A stretch of DNA of 64,000 nt from Halosimplex halophilum (lineage in GTDB: Archaea; Halobacteriota; Halobacteria; Halobacteriales; Haloarculaceae). The position numbers and the translations under genes are program-made. Under the pieces are notes generated by a model. The model had not been told where the DNA came from. It did not search any database and saw only the letters and a list, made by a program, of their open reading frames with translations. The stretch covers positions 1,054,001 through 1,118,000 of the forward strand of contig NZ_ML214297.1 in assembly GCF_004698125.1 (NCBI RefSeq), written 5' to 3'. Position 1 is the first letter of the stretch, and every line of letters starts with the position of its first letter. Shown here one piece after another: positions 36,435 to 45,975 of the stretch.

Positions 36435-37607
36435 CTACACCGTCAGTTCGACGCGGTAGTCGGTCAGGTTCTCGTAGCCGTCCTCGGTGACGACGACCAG
36501 GTCCTCGATGCGGACGCCGCCCACCGCCGGGTCGTACAACCCCGGTTCGATCGTGATGACGTGGCCCGGTTCCAGTTCCTCCCCGCTCGGAGCGAGACTC
36601 GGTCCCTCGTGTACGTCTAGACCGACGCCGTGGCCGGTCGAGTGGATGAACCCCGTCTCGGTCCCCTCGTCGCTCCGCAGAGTGGGTTCGCCGGCTTCCT
36701 CGTACACGTCGCAGGCGGCGTCGTGTACGTCCGCGCCCGTCGCACCTGGCTCGACCGCGTCCAGCGCGGCGCGGTAGGCGTCCTCGGTCAGGTCGTACCA
36801 CTCCCGCAGGGTCTCCGAGGGCTCGCCCTTGCAGAACGTCCGGGTCATGTCGGCGTGGTACTTCGTCGCCTTGTTCTGGGGGAAGATGTCGACGATGATC
36901 GGCTCGCCTGCCTCCAGCGGGCCGCTCCCGCGGTCGTGGGGGTCGGCGGCGTCGGCGCCGCAGGCGACGATCGTCTCGTCCAGCGCGCAGCCGTGCCGGA
37001 GCAGCGTCGCCTCGATCTCCGTCTTGACGGCCTCGCTCGTCAGCACCTCGCCGTCGCGGTAGAGCGTCCCGTCTTCCACGTCGGCCTCGGCGATCAGGTC
37101 CTCGGCGGCGTGCATGGCCGCCTCGTTGGCTTTCTGCGCCTCGCGGACGTGTTCGATCTCCTCGTCGGTCTTGACCGCGCGGATGTCCGAGACGGTGTCC
37201 TCGCCGTCGACGCTCACGGAGACGCCCAGCTCGCGCAGGCCGTCGGCGACGTGCAGCGGGAACCGCGGCGGCGCGGCGACGCTGTCGACGCCGTGGGCCG
37301 AGAGGAAGTCCGCGAGCGAGCGGTGGATGGCCTCGCGAGGGCCGTACTCCTCGCTATAGGCGCCGTAGTCGTAGTCGATGGCGCGCTCGACCGTGGCGGC
37401 GCGGGCCTCCCGCTTCGCGCGGCCGAACTCCAGGCTGCGCCCGAAGAAGAGCCGTACGTCGCCGTCGTAGAGCGTGACGAACGGGTCCGGCGCGTCGAAG
37501 CCCGAGAGGTAGTACTGCGTCGAGTCCGTCGAGTCGGCGTGGACGAGGTAGCCGTCGACGCCCTGCTCGTCCAGATACTCGTCGAGCGCGGAGAGATCCG
37601 GGTCCAT
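36435..37607 (-). CDS. pepQ: Xaa-Pro dipeptidase/M24 peptidase
   Basis: 390 residues. An N-terminal creatinase-type domain ([21 protein letters not shown]...) precedes the pita-bread domain. The dinuclear metal ligands are seen as D in [10 protein letters not shown] in ADMTRTF, H in [10 protein letters not shown] in ITIEPGLY and E in [13 protein letters not shown]-like TATTTATC (RC of ~37630-37638) is 28 nt before the ATG, so leaderless. It cleaves Xaa-Pro dipeptides. Divergent from aroA. Confidence 0.9.
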   Translation of the reverse strand: MDPDLSALDEYLDEQGVDGYLVHADSTDSTQYYLSGFDAPDPFVTLYDGDVRLFFGRSLEFGRAKREARAATVERAIDYDYGAYSEEYGPREAIHRSLADFLSAHGVDSVAAPPRFPLHVADGLRELGVSVSVDGEDTVSDIRAVKTDEEIEHVREAQKANEAAMHAAEDLIAEADVEDGTLYRDGEVLTSEAVKTEIEATLLRHGCALDETIVACGADAADPHDRGSGPLEAGEPIIVDIFPQNKATKYHADMTRTFCKGEPSETLREWYDLTEDAYRAALDAVEPGATGADVHDAACDVYEEAGEPTLRSDEGTETGFIHSTGHGVGLDVHEGPSLAPSGEELEPGHVITIEPGLYDPAVGGVRIEDLVVVTEDGYENLTDYRVELTV

Positions 37608-37718
37608 ACCCCCAGGAAGCATCGCCCGGGATAAATAGCGTGTGGCGCCTGCAAACGAGTCGCTACCAGCGTCGCCGCCTCCGGTAGCCTGATACCGCGG
37701 GGGGCCGACCCGGACCAC

Positions 37719-39008
37719 ATGGACGCCACCATCGAGCGGTCGACGGTCGGGGGCCGGGCGCGGGCCCCGCCGTCGAAGAGCTACACGCACCGGGCGATCC
37801 TCGCGGCGGGGTACGGGACGGAGGCGACCGTCCGCGACCCGCTGGTCAGCGCCGACACGCAGGCCACCCGCCGCGCCGTCGAAGCCTACGGCGGCGAGAC
37901 CGACCTCTCCGAGGACCGGTCGACCCTGGCGGTCGCGGGCTTCGACGGCCGCCCGGACGTGCCCGCCGACGTGATCGACTGCGCCAACAGCGGGACGACG
38001 ATGCGCCTGACCACCGCGACGGCCGCGCTCGCCGACGGCACGACCGTCCTCACCGGCGACGGGTCGCTGCGCTCGCGCCCGCAGGGCCCCCTGCTGGACG
38101 CCATCGAACAGCTCGGCGGCCGCGCCGAGAGCACCCGCGGCAACGGCCAGGCCCCGCTCGTCGTCGGCGGGCCCGTCTCCGGCGGCACCGCCTCCATCCC
38201 GGGCGACGTGTCCTCGCAGTTCGTCACCGCCCTCCTGATGGCCGGCGCCGTCTCCGAGGACGGGGTCACGGTCGACCTCGAAACCGAGCTCAAGTCCGCG
38301 CCCTACGTCGACATCACGATCGAGGTGCTGGAGGCGTTCGGCGTCGAAGCCAGCGAGACCGACGGCGGCTACCGCGTCGAAGGCGGCCAGTCCTACGCCC
38401 CCGAGGGCGGCGAGTACCGCGTCCCCGGCGACTTCTCCTCGATGTCGTACCTCCTCGCCGCCGGCGCGCTCGCGGCCCCCGACGGGATTACCGTCGAGGG
38501 CGCCTACCCCAGCGCGCAGGGCGACTCGGCCATCGTCGACGTGCTCGAACGGATGGGCGCCGACATCGACTGGGACCGCGAGACCGGCGAGATCACCGTC
38601 AGACAGTCCGACCTGACGGGCGTCGAGGTCAGCGTCGCCGACACCCCCGACTTGCTCCCGACCATCGCGGTCCTCGGCGCCGCGGCGGACGGCACCACCT
38701 CGATCGTCGACTGCGAGCACGTCCGCTACAAGGAGACCGACCGCGTCAGCGTCATGGCCGACTCGCTCACGGAGATGGGCGCCGCCGTCGTCGAGGAACG
38801 GGACCGCCTGTCCATCCGCGGCGCCGAGACCGACCTGCGCGGCGCGACCCTGCCCGGCCGCGACGACCACCGCATCATCATGTCGCTGGCCGTCGCCGGC
38901 CTCGTCGCCGACGGCGAGACCACCGTCACCGAGGCCGAGGACGTGGACGTGTCGTTCCCCGGCTTCTTCGACACGCTCGCCGACCTGGGCGCGACCGTCT
39001 CGAAGTGA
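37719..39008 (+). CDS. aroA: 3-phosphoshikimate 1-carboxyvinyltransferase (EPSP synthase)
   Basis: 429 residues, full length. Motifs: [15 protein letters not shown] (shikimate-3-phosphate and PEP binding Lys/Ser), [24 protein letters not shown], and [16 protein letters not shown] near the C-terminus. It transfers the enolpyruvyl group in the shikimate pathway; aroC, the next step, is 3.2 kb downstream in the same direction, separated by msrA, a membrane gene and TnpB. Confidence 0.96.
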   Translation: MDATIERSTVGGRARAPPSKSYTHRAILAAGYGTEATVRDPLVSADTQATRRAVEAYGGETDLSEDRSTLAVAGFDGRPDVPADVIDCANSGTTMRLTTATAALADGTTVLTGDGSLRSRPQGPLLDAIEQLGGRAESTRGNGQAPLVVGGPVSGGTASIPGDVSSQFVTALLMAGAVSEDGVTVDLETELKSAPYVDITIEVLEAFGVEASETDGGYRVEGGQSYAPEGGEYRVPGDFSSMSYLLAAGALAAPDGITVEGAYPSAQGDSAIVDVLERMGADIDWDRETGEITVRQSDLTGVEVSVADTPDLLPTIAVLGAAADGTTSIVDCEHVRYKETDRVSVMADSLTEMGAAVVEERDRLSIRGAETDLRGATLPGRDDHRIIMSLAVAGLVADGETTVTEAEDVDVSFPGFFDTLADLGATVSK

Positions 39009-39029
39009 GAAGCGAACCGCCCCGGACGG

Positions 39030-39584
39030 TCACTGCGTGGCGGCGCGGTCGCCGAACTGCTCGCGCACTTTCTTTACCTTCGGCTCGGCGTGGAACTGGC
39101 AGTAGCGGTCTCCCGGGTTCTTGTCGTAGTAGTCCTGGTGTTTCTCCTCGGCCTCGTAGAAGGTGTCCAGCGGTTCGATCTCGGTGACGATCTCGTCGTT
39201 CTCGTAGCTGTCGAAGTCGCCGCCCTCTTGGAGGTTGTGGACGAACCGCTCGACGACCGCCTTCTGCTCGTCGTCGTGGTAGTAGACGGCCGAGCGGTAC
39301 TGCGAGCCCACGTCGGGGCCCTGCCGATCTTTCGTCGTCGGGTCGTGGATGCGGAAGAACACCTCCAGCAGGTCCTCGTAGGCGACGGTCGCGGGGTCGT
39401 ACTCGACCTGCACGACCTCTGCGTGGCCGGTCGACCCCGAACAGACTTCCCTGTAGCTCGGGTTCTCGACGTGGCCGCCGGCGTAGCCGGAGGTGACCGA
39501 CTCGACGCCGTCCAGTTCCTTGAACGCCGCCTCGATACACCAGAAGCACCCGCCCGCGAGCGTCGCCGTCTCTGTCTCGGTCAT
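39030..39584 (-). CDS. msrA: Peptide methionine sulfoxide reductase A
   Basis: 184 residues with the active-site GGCFWCIEAAF motif (catalytic C13), SGYAGGHVENPSY, GHAEVVQVEYDP and SQYRSAVYY. It reduces methionine-S-sulfoxide in proteins. C16 might act as resolving residue together with C-terminal C-x motif (YCQFH). Convergent with aroA. Confidence 0.95.
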   Translation of the reverse strand: MTETETATLAGGCFWCIEAAFKELDGVESVTSGYAGGHVENPSYREVCSGSTGHAEVVQVEYDPATVAYEDLLEVFFRIHDPTTKDRQGPDVGSQYRSAVYYHDDEQKAVVERFVHNLQEGGDFDSYENDEIVTEIEPLDTFYEAEEKHQDYYDKNPGDRYCQFHAEPKVKKVREQFGDRAATQ

Positions 39585-39631
39585 TACCCGCGCTTGGGCG
39601 CGGAACCGCTTGAACCCAGCGACCGGAACAG

Positions 39632-40666
39632 TCAGTCGTCCCGGGCGCCGTCGCCGGGGGAGATGCCGTCGATGTCGCCGGTCGCGCGGTCGCTGAGGAC
39701 GAACCCGCCGCCGTCGCCTGTCCGCCGGGCGACCGCGGACACCCGCAGGACGTAGCTCCCGACGAGGAGGAAGGGGGCGAGAGCGACCGCCTCGACGGTC
39801 ACCACGAGGAAGTGCGTCGTCGGGAGGACCTCCAGATAGTGCATGAACGAGGCGGTCGTGGCGACAGCGACGACGGAGGTAAAGACGAGGTTCCGCGAGA
39901 GGTCGGCGAACTCCCGTCTGACGTACAGCGACTGGAAGTACGCGCGGGCCGTCGCGAAGTACTGGAGCAGTTGCAGCAGATCGCCGATGGCCTCGTCGGT
40001 CTCCGCCGGGAGCGCGTCGGCGTGAGTCGACTGCAGGTGCCGCAGGTCGTTGATCTGGCGGTCGTGGTTGTAGTCCATCATCGCGACGACGAGGTCGACG
40101 TTCGAGGTCGCGTCGTCGAGCTGTTCGTTCATCTCGCCGGTCTCCTCGGCCAGCGACGAGAGGTACGCGTCCAGGTCCGCCCGCAGGTCCAGATCCGCGG
40201 CACGCAGGTCCTCGTCGATTGTCTGCGCCAGCCCGAGGATTTCCGCCGAGAGGAGCCGAACCAGCCGCGGCGGGTCCGCCGGGACGTGGTCGGCGTCGAT
40301 CACCGACTCGAGCTGGCGGCGGAACTCGACGACGCTGCGGACCCGCCCCAGCTCGCGGTCCAGCGGCGTGTCGCTCCCGGTGACGAACAGCGAGTTCACC
40401 GAGACGACGATCGAGAACAGCAGGAAGTTCCCGCTCAGCAGCGCGCCGACCAGCGAGACGGTCGTCCGGTCGTAGGTCGGATCCCCCGCGAGGGTCCGCT
40501 CCAGCGCGTAGCCGGCGACGCCGACCAGGAGGAAGCCGGCGACCAGGACCGCCCCCGCGACCCGGACGCGGTCACCCGTCAGCAGGAGCCAGCGCCAGAA
40601 CCGCGCCGCCGGCGCCGCCGGTCCCGACGGACCGCCCTCCGTCGACACCGAGTCTCGGTCGCTCAT
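39632..40666 (-). CDS. Conserved membrane protein with long soluble helical loop
   Basis: 344 residues from the ATG at 40666. Two hydrophobic segments (about 33-55 and 70-92), then a ~170-residue helical region (DEDLRAADLDLRADLDAYLSSL...), then two more (about 262-284 and 293-315). The topology resembles ion-channel-like or bestrophin-unlike haloarchaeal membrane proteins; no motif assigns a role. Confidence 0.7.
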   Translation of the reverse strand: MSDRDSVSTEGGPSGPAAPAARFWRWLLLTGDRVRVAGAVLVAGFLLVGVAGYALERTLAGDPTYDRTTVSLVGALLSGNFLLFSIVVSVNSLFVTGSDTPLDRELGRVRSVVEFRRQLESVIDADHVPADPPRLVRLLSAEILGLAQTIDEDLRAADLDLRADLDAYLSSLAEETGEMNEQLDDATSNVDLVVAMMDYNHDRQINDLRHLQSTHADALPAETDEAIGDLLQLLQYFATARAYFQSLYVRREFADLSRNLVFTSVVAVATTASFMHYLEVLPTTHFLVVTVEAVALAPFLLVGSYVLRVSAVARRTGDGGGFVLSDRATGDIDGISPGDGARDD

Positions 40667-40746
40667 CCGGTCGTGCTGACGGCCGCTCGTGCTTAGTGGT
40701 TCCGCTGAACGCACGGCCCTCCGCCCACCTAATTCAGCGAGGGAGT

Positions 40747-40764
40747 CCCGCCGTTCACGGCGGG
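40747..40764 (+). repeat. Left-end hairpin of the TnpB element
   Basis: CCCGCCGT (40747-40754) pairs with ACGGCGGG (40757-40764). Together with AATTCAGCGAGGGAG just before it, it matches the left end of IS200/IS605-group elements of haloarchaea as I recall them. Exact element end not determined. Confidence 0.6.
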
Positions 40765-40859
40765 CGGGAATCGCGTAAGCTCCGAGAACCGAACAACATT
40801 CAACGACCCAGCCTACTCGCAAGCATTTATATATAGATTGTGCCGCATGTGGTATGTAG

Positions 40860-42077
40860 ATGGAGATTCAGCGTACCGCTGTCGTCAAGCTCTCCGTCCC
40901 CGACGAGCGGCGCGACGACCTGAAACGAACGATGAATACGTTTCGGGACGCCGCACAGCGGTTTGCCGACCGGGGGTGGGGCGGCGACGACGACGGGTAC
41001 GTGATAACGTCGCGCTCTCGACTTCAGCCGCTTGTCTACGACGAGATACGGGAAGACACAGGGCTACACTCCGATTTGACGGTTGCCGCTGTCAACCATG
41101 CCGCCGACGCACTCACTGGTTGTGTAGACAGAATGAAAGAGGGAGAACAAACCTCGAAACCCGTGTTCACGTCGAACACGACTGTCTACAACACCAACGC
41201 AATAAGCTACTTCGACGGTTACTGTTCGTTGGCCGCATACGGCAGTGGGCGTGTTCAAGCCGAGTACGTTTACTCGGACGACTCACCCCAAGCTGAATAC
41301 ATGGAAAGCGACGAGTGGCAGAAACAGGGCGCGAAACTCCGCTACGACCGCCAGACCGATACCTACTACCTACACGTTTCCGTCAAGCAGGAACGCGACG
41401 AGTCGTCGGAAGAAGCCGAGAGCCGAACAGTTCTCGGCGTAGACCGGAACGTGGACGGGTATCTGGCTGTCACCAGCACAGGTGCGTTCATCGGCAATGC
41501 TGACCTGCTGAATCACAAACGCCGCGAATACGAACGCCGCCGTGCCAAACTCCAACAGCAGGGCACGCGAAGCGCCCACCTAACAATTCAGTCTATCGGT
41601 GACACCTTTGCTAACTGGTCAGAAAACTTCCTGCACCAAGCGTCGAAACGGCTGGTCAAAGAAGCCGTGTCACAGGGCTGTTCGGTAATCGTCTTCGAGG
41701 ACTTGGAACAGATACGCGAACGTATCTCGAACGCCTCGAAATTCCAGCAGTGGGCGTTCCGCGAGTTGAAACGACAGACGACGTACAAAGCCCGTGGCGA
41801 AGGAATCGCCGTCGAGTCAGTCCATCCTGCGTACACCAGTCAACGGTGTAGTCACGCCGACTGTGGCTTCACGCACGAAGACAACCGCGACGGCGACGAC
41901 TTTGCCTGTCAGGAGTGCGGCAGAGAGCTACATAGCGACTACAACGCGGCACGGAATATCGCACACAGGTACGTCCAGAATCGGCTCAAGTCTGGTTCTG
42001 GACGGGCGACCAATCACCTCGCCCTCAAGTCGGGGACGTTGAACGGGAACGGCGACTACTCGCCTTCCACGGTATAG
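40860..42077 (+). CDS. tnpB: TnpB RNA-guided endonuclease of IS200/IS605 group
   Basis: 405 residues, a normal TnpB length. The RuvC-like triad is visible: D in LGVDRNVDGYLA, E in VIVFEDLEQIR and D in ELHSDYNAARNIA. The zinc finger (YTSQRCSHADCG ... CQECGREL) has its four cysteines. It is therefore probably active as a guided nuclease. TATA TTTATATATA (40824-40834) predicts a leaderless start at 40860. Confidence 0.93.
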   Translation: MEIQRTAVVKLSVPDERRDDLKRTMNTFRDAAQRFADRGWGGDDDGYVITSRSRLQPLVYDEIREDTGLHSDLTVAAVNHAADALTGCVDRMKEGEQTSKPVFTSNTTVYNTNAISYFDGYCSLAAYGSGRVQAEYVYSDDSPQAEYMESDEWQKQGAKLRYDRQTDTYYLHVSVKQERDESSEEAESRTVLGVDRNVDGYLAVTSTGAFIGNADLLNHKRREYERRRAKLQQQGTRSAHLTIQSIGDTFANWSENFLHQASKRLVKEAVSQGCSVIVFEDLEQIRERISNASKFQQWAFRELKRQTTYKARGEGIAVESVHPAYTSQRCSHADCGFTHEDNRDGDDFACQECGRELHSDYNAARNIAHRYVQNRLKSGSGRATNHLALKSGTLNGNGDYSPSTV

Positions 42078-42140
42078 TGGATAGACCGGGAGTCCACCGA
42101 CAAACCTCGGCGTTCACGCCGAGGTAGGTGATATCTTCAG
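42000..42140 (+). ncRNA. Candidate omega RNA at the tnpB 3' end
   Basis: TnpB guide RNAs derive from the 3' end of the gene and the right end. Here a GTGGA/TCCAC hairpin (42077-42081 with 42093-42097) and the perfect right-end hairpin (42105-42124) follow the stop codon. Sense-overlapping RNAs at this place are known from Halobacterium. Extent and guide boundary are inferred. Confidence 0.5.
42105..42124 (+). repeat. Right-end hairpin of the TnpB element
   Basis: CCTCGGCG (42105-42112) pairs with CGCCGAGG (42117-42124), loop TTCA. The same TTCA loop occurs in the left-end hairpin. Confidence 0.7.
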
Positions 42141-42172
42141 AACTATATGGCAGGGTCACTCACCCGCACGTA

Positions 42173-43399
42173 ATGAACGGCAACGAGTTCGGCCGGCTCT
42201 TCCGGTTCACGACGTTCGGCGAGAGCCACGGGGAGGCGATGGGCTGTACGGTGTCCGGCTGCCCGGCGGGGGTCGAGATCTCCGAGGAGGTCGTCCAGGA
42301 GGAGCTCGACCGGCGCAAACCCGGCCAGTCGATGATCACGACCTCCCGGGGGGAACCCGACGAGGTGTCGATCAAGTCGGGCACCCAGGACGGCTACACG
42401 ACGGGGACCCCCATCGGGATGGTCATCCAGAACAAGGACGCCCGTTCGGGCAAGTACGAACCCTTCATCACGGCGCCCCGGCCCTCGCACGGCGACTACA
42501 CCTACTCGGCGAAGTTCGGCACGCGCAACTGGGGCGGCGGCGGCCGCTCGTCGGCCCGGGAGACGGTCAACTGGGTCGCCGCCGGCGCCGTCGCGAAGCA
42601 AGTTCTAGAGCAGTCCGACCACGACGTACAGGTCAAGGCCCACGTCAACCAGATCGGCGACATCAAAGCGGAGGGCGTGACCTGGGAGGACATGCTCGAA
42701 CACACCGAGGACAACGAGGTGCGGTGTGCCGACCCCGAGAAGGCGGAGGAGATGCGCGACGCCATCGACCGGTATCAGCAGGAGGGTGACTCCATCGGGG
42801 GCTCGGTCTACTTCGAGTGTCGCGGCGTGCCCCGCGGCCTGGGCGCGCCCCGCTTCGACTCGTTCCCCGCCCGCCTCGGCCAGGCCATGTTCTCCATCCC
42901 GGCGACGACGGCCGTCGAGTACGGCCAGGGCCGCGAGGCCCGGGAGACCCGGGGGATCGACCGCAACGAGGACTGGGAGTTCGACGACGGCACCCGCGAC
43001 GACGTGGTCAGCGAGGAAGGCGACCCCGTCCCCGTCGGCAACGACCACGGCGGCCTCCAGGGCGGGATCACGACCGGCGAACCCGTCTACGGCGAGGTGA
43101 CCTGGCACGCGCCCGTCTCCATCCCGAAGACCCAGCAGACCGTCGACTGGGAGACCGGCGAGACCAAGGAGGCGAAGGTCGTCGGCCGCCACGACCCGAG
43201 CCTGCCGCCCCGCGCCGTCCCCGTCGTCGAGGCGATGCTCCGCGTGACGATCCTCGACTTCATGCTGCTTTCAGGCCGGATCAATCCGGACCGCCTCGAC
43301 GACCGCCCCGGCGAGTACGACACCGACTATCACCCCGAGAGCCCGCAGAACGATCCCGACGACGCCGACACGATGACCGAGACGGTCGACGAGGACTGA
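42173..43399 (+). CDS. aroC: Chorismate synthase
   Basis: 408 residues from the ATG at 42173, leaderless by the TATA at 42142-42149. Motifs: RFTTFGESHGEAMGCTVSG near the start, RPSHGDYTYSAKFG, GGGRSSARETVNWVAAG and GNDHGGLQGGITTGEP. FMN-dependent, it makes chorismate from EPSP. An acidic C-terminal tail of ~40 residues is longer than in bacteria. Confidence 0.96.
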   Translation: MNGNEFGRLFRFTTFGESHGEAMGCTVSGCPAGVEISEEVVQEELDRRKPGQSMITTSRGEPDEVSIKSGTQDGYTTGTPIGMVIQNKDARSGKYEPFITAPRPSHGDYTYSAKFGTRNWGGGGRSSARETVNWVAAGAVAKQVLEQSDHDVQVKAHVNQIGDIKAEGVTWEDMLEHTEDNEVRCADPEKAEEMRDAIDRYQQEGDSIGGSVYFECRGVPRGLGAPRFDSFPARLGQAMFSIPATTAVEYGQGREARETRGIDRNEDWEFDDGTRDDVVSEEGDPVPVGNDHGGLQGGITTGEPVYGEVTWHAPVSIPKTQQTVDWETGETKEAKVVGRHDPSLPPRAVPVVEAMLRVTILDFMLLSGRINPDRLDDRPGEYDTDYHPESPQNDPDDADTMTETVDED

Positions 43400-43436
43400 T
43401 AGGCGTGGAGCCACTACCGAACACGGACACCCCATA

Positions 43437-44096
43437 ATGGACGCACGCCAGGACGAGATCGCCAACCCGTTCGGGATGGACAGCGAGTGTACGAACTGCC
43501 CGGAGCTGGTCGAGACGCGCGAGCGGGTCGTCCACGGCTACGGCGACGTGGGCGCGGACTTCGTCGTCGTCGGCGACCAGCCCAGCGCGGCGGCCGACGA
43601 GACGGGCGTCCCCTTCGCGGGCGACCAGTCGCTCGTCTGGGACATCCTCGATCGGGTGGGGCTCGTCGAGGGCGACCCGGGCGCGGAGGAGCCAGTCCCC
43701 GACGAGGTGTACCTGACCTACGTGACGCGCTGTCGCCACCCCGACCGCGGCGCGACCGACGAGGAGGTCAGGGCCTGCGAGGGATACCGCTCCAGCGAGT
43801 TGCGGATGATAAACCCCGAGATCATCGTCCCCGTGGGCCAGCGCGCCATCGAGGCGCTCGCCTTCCAGTACACCACGAAGAGCGCCGAGGAACTCGACGT
43901 CGAGGAACTCCACGCGACGACGATGCGCGGCCGCGGGTTCGAACTCGTCCCCATGGTCGACCCCGCCGACCAGACGCCCGAGCAGACCGAGGCGTTCGTC
44001 GAGCACTTCGCCGACCTCCTGGGGACGGACTACCGCCAGACGAAGGGCCGACAGGGCAGCCTGGAGACCGGCCGCGGACCCGACACCGACGAGTAG
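43437..44096 (+). CDS. Family 4 uracil-DNA glycosylase
   Basis: 219 residues. The four cysteines C18, C21, C99 and C114 match the [4Fe-4S] ligands of family 4 enzymes, and GDQPSAAADETGVPFAG carries the active-site motif. It removes uracil from DNA in base excision repair. The start lies 38 nt after aroC, so co-transcription is likely. Confidence 0.88.
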   Translation: MDARQDEIANPFGMDSECTNCPELVETRERVVHGYGDVGADFVVVGDQPSAAADETGVPFAGDQSLVWDILDRVGLVEGDPGAEEPVPDEVYLTYVTRCRHPDRGATDEEVRACEGYRSSELRMINPEIIVPVGQRAIEALAFQYTTKSAEELDVEELHATTMRGRGFELVPMVDPADQTPEQTEAFVEHFADLLGTDYRQTKGRQGSLETGRGPDTDE

Positions 44097-44135
44097 GGAC
44101 CACCACGCCTCGCCCTTCCGCCACTCGAATCGGCC

Positions 44136-44570
44136 TCAGCCGCCGCGTCGCCAGTCGCGCTCGGCCAGGTCCTCGGCGGCCGCGGCGGCCTCCTTCCGGA
44201 GGTCGGCCACGTGGTAGACCACGTCGGTGAGCGTGACGATACCAAGCACCGACAGCCCCTCGGTGACGACCACTTTCTTGACTCCCTCCTCGGCCATCGT
44301 CCGGGCGACGCGCTGGACGGTCCGGTCGGGGTCGGTCGTCACGAGCGGCGGATGCGCCAAGTCGCGGACAGCGATCTCATCGAGGGGCTGGCCACGCTCG
44401 TGGGCGGCCCGCAGCGCGTCGCTCTCGGTGACGATCCCGGTGGGCGTCTCCCCGTCGACGACGACGACGCTGCCAACGCCCTCCGCGAGGAGCTTGCCGA
44501 CGGCGTCGTCGAGCGTCGCGTCGACGCCGACGGTCACAACCTCGGTCGTCATCAGTTCGCGGACGAGCAT
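44136..44570 (-). CDS. Two-CBS-domain protein
   Basis: 144 residues made of two CBS motifs (LMTTEVVTVGVDATLDDAVGKLL... and AHPPLVTTDPDRTVQRVARTM...). Such proteins bind adenine nucleotides as energy sensors. It starts 4 nt past the universal stress protein stop, forming an operon with it. Confidence 0.9.
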   Translation of the reverse strand: MLVRELMTTEVVTVGVDATLDDAVGKLLAEGVGSVVVVDGETPTGIVTESDALRAAHERGQPLDEIAVRDLAHPPLVTTDPDRTVQRVARTMAEEGVKKVVVTEGLSVLGIVTLTDVVYHVADLRKEAAAAAEDLAERDWRRGG

Positions 44571-44574
44571 GAAT

Positions 44575-45009
44575 TCAGTCGCCGATGTCGACGACGAGGA
44601 CCGGCGTCCCCACGTCCTCGACGACGCGGTCGGTGACGCTGCCGAGATTTTGAACGCGGTCGCGGCCGGTGCGGCCGTGGGTCCCCATCACCACCAGGTC
44701 GATACCCGCCTCCTCGACGTAGTCGACGATCTCGCGGTGGGGGATGCCGTCGCGCAGTCGCGTCTCGACGGCGAGCCCCTCGTCTTCGAGGGCGACCTGC
44801 AGGTCCTCGACGGCGCGCTCGCCCTCGACCTCCAGCGAGCGGACGATCTCCTCTTTCGTGTCCGCTTCGGCCGCGCGATAGCGGCGGCTGTCGACGACGT
44901 ACAGCGCGTGGACCGTCGCGTCGTTGTCCCGCGCGATGGCGATGGCGTGCTCCACCGTCTCGGTCGTCCCCTTGCTCCCGTCCGTCGGCAACAGGATGTC
45001 GTCGTACAT
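44575..45009 (-). CDS. Universal stress protein (UspA family)
   Basis: 144 residues with ILLPTDGSKG at the N-terminus and the ATP-binding GTHGRTGRDRVQNLGSVTDRVV motif (G-2x-G-9x-G(S/T)). ATP-binding stress protein of unknown target. First gene of a usp-CBS operon. Confidence 0.93.
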   Translation of the reverse strand: MYDDILLPTDGSKGTTETVEHAIAIARDNDATVHALYVVDSRRYRAAEADTKEEIVRSLEVEGERAVEDLQVALEDEGLAVETRLRDGIPHREIVDYVEEAGIDLVVMGTHGRTGRDRVQNLGSVTDRVVEDVGTPVLVVDIGD

Positions 45010-45194
45010 ACCCGGGGGTTCGTCGCCGGGCCGTATAGTGGTGGGTGGCCGTTCCCGCCGTCCGGAGGCCCACCGTGGCCGTCCTCTCACCGTCGAACGT
45101 CCCACCGTGTCCCGCCCGTCCCACTACCGTTCACCGATCCCCCCGGACGGTTGCGACAGCGTTATGTTTATTGGTACCGAATAACACGACCGCC

Positions 45195-45974
45195 ATGCAG
45201 GGGGGACGAGACGCGAGCGACACGCGGATAGAGGTGTACGTGCGGTCGCTGGAGCCCGGCGAGGACCGGCCCCAGCGGCGCGCGCTCGACCGACTGGACG
45301 CGCTGGCGGCGGCCGGCGACATCGAGGGCTACGAGGTCGTGGTCTGGGGGGACCGCGCGCCGCCCTCGCGGGCCGCGGTCCGGACGCGGGCGGGCCGGTT
45401 CGTCCTCGATCGCGTGACGGTCTTCCAGCGATGGGCCGAGCGCAACGACGCGTCCATCGAGGACGCGTTCGGCGTGCGGACCGTGGACTCGTCGATCACC
45501 GGGGAGCGACACGAGGAACTCGTGCTCCCGCGGCTCGCGGTGGCCGCGGTCCGGGAGGGCCGGCTGCTGGCCGTCGCGCCCGCCTCCGTCGACGGCGAAC
45601 ACCGCCCGGTCGACGCCGTCCTCGACCGTCTCGAAGACGGGTCGCTCCCCGCGACGACGGCCGTCGAACTGCGCCCGCTCGGCGGCGTCCGGGACACGGA
45701 TACCGGGCCGACAGACAGGCGCGAGCAGGTCGCGCCGGTGGATCGCGACCGAACCACGAGGTCACCGGACGTGGCGGGTGTGACACGGAGAGACCCGGAA
45801 CCGACCGAACCGGTCGAGGGAGAGGTCGAACCGACGGGGGAACCGGCCGAGCCGGTCGAGGGGCCCGCCGAACCGACTGAACAGCAGGGCGACGAGACGG
45901 GCTCGGACCCCGGGAGCGCCGGGAGCGGGGACGACCGCGGCGACCCGCCGCGGACGCCGTACCCGCCGTACTGA
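45195..45974 (+). CDS. Conserved haloarchaeal HTH-type protein
   Basis: 259 residues. The first ~165 residues (RIEVYVRSLEPGEDRPQRRALDRLDAL... YEVVVWGDRAP) match a Halobacteria family usually annotated as HTH domain-containing. The C-terminal ~95 residues are a low-complexity Pro/Glu/Thr tail with repeated EPxEPVEG. TATA GTTTATT (45164-45170) is 28 nt before the ATG. Faces thrS. Confidence 0.7.
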   Translation: MQGGRDASDTRIEVYVRSLEPGEDRPQRRALDRLDALAAAGDIEGYEVVVWGDRAPPSRAAVRTRAGRFVLDRVTVFQRWAERNDASIEDAFGVRTVDSSITGERHEELVLPRLAVAAVREGRLLAVAPASVDGEHRPVDAVLDRLEDGSLPATTAVELRPLGGVRDTDTGPTDRREQVAPVDRDRTTRSPDVAGVTRRDPEPTEPVEGEVEPTGEPAEPVEGPAEPTEQQGDETGSDPGSAGSGDDRGDPPRTPYPPY

Positions 45975-45975
45975 G

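Larger units (their letters stand above)
40731..42135 (+). mobile_element. IS1341-type element (TnpB only, no TnpA)
   Basis: The element has a left-end hairpin, a single tnpB gene and a right-end hairpin (42105-42124). No Y1 transposase (TnpA) is present, so it would need one in trans. Boundaries are approximate because this group makes no target duplication. It ends about 10 nt before the aroC TATA box. Confidence 0.7.

Noticed and set aside
36435-38870. 811-codon extension of the peptidase frame
   Set aside because: The upstream part is antisense to aroA; the ATG at 37607 has its own TATA.
40731-42135. Full IS605 element with TnpA
   Set aside because: No Y1 transposase frame on either strand near tnpB.
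45780-45900. EPVEG repeats as a DNA repeat element
   Set aside because: Encodes a low-complexity linker; the DNA copies are irregular and explained by the peptide.
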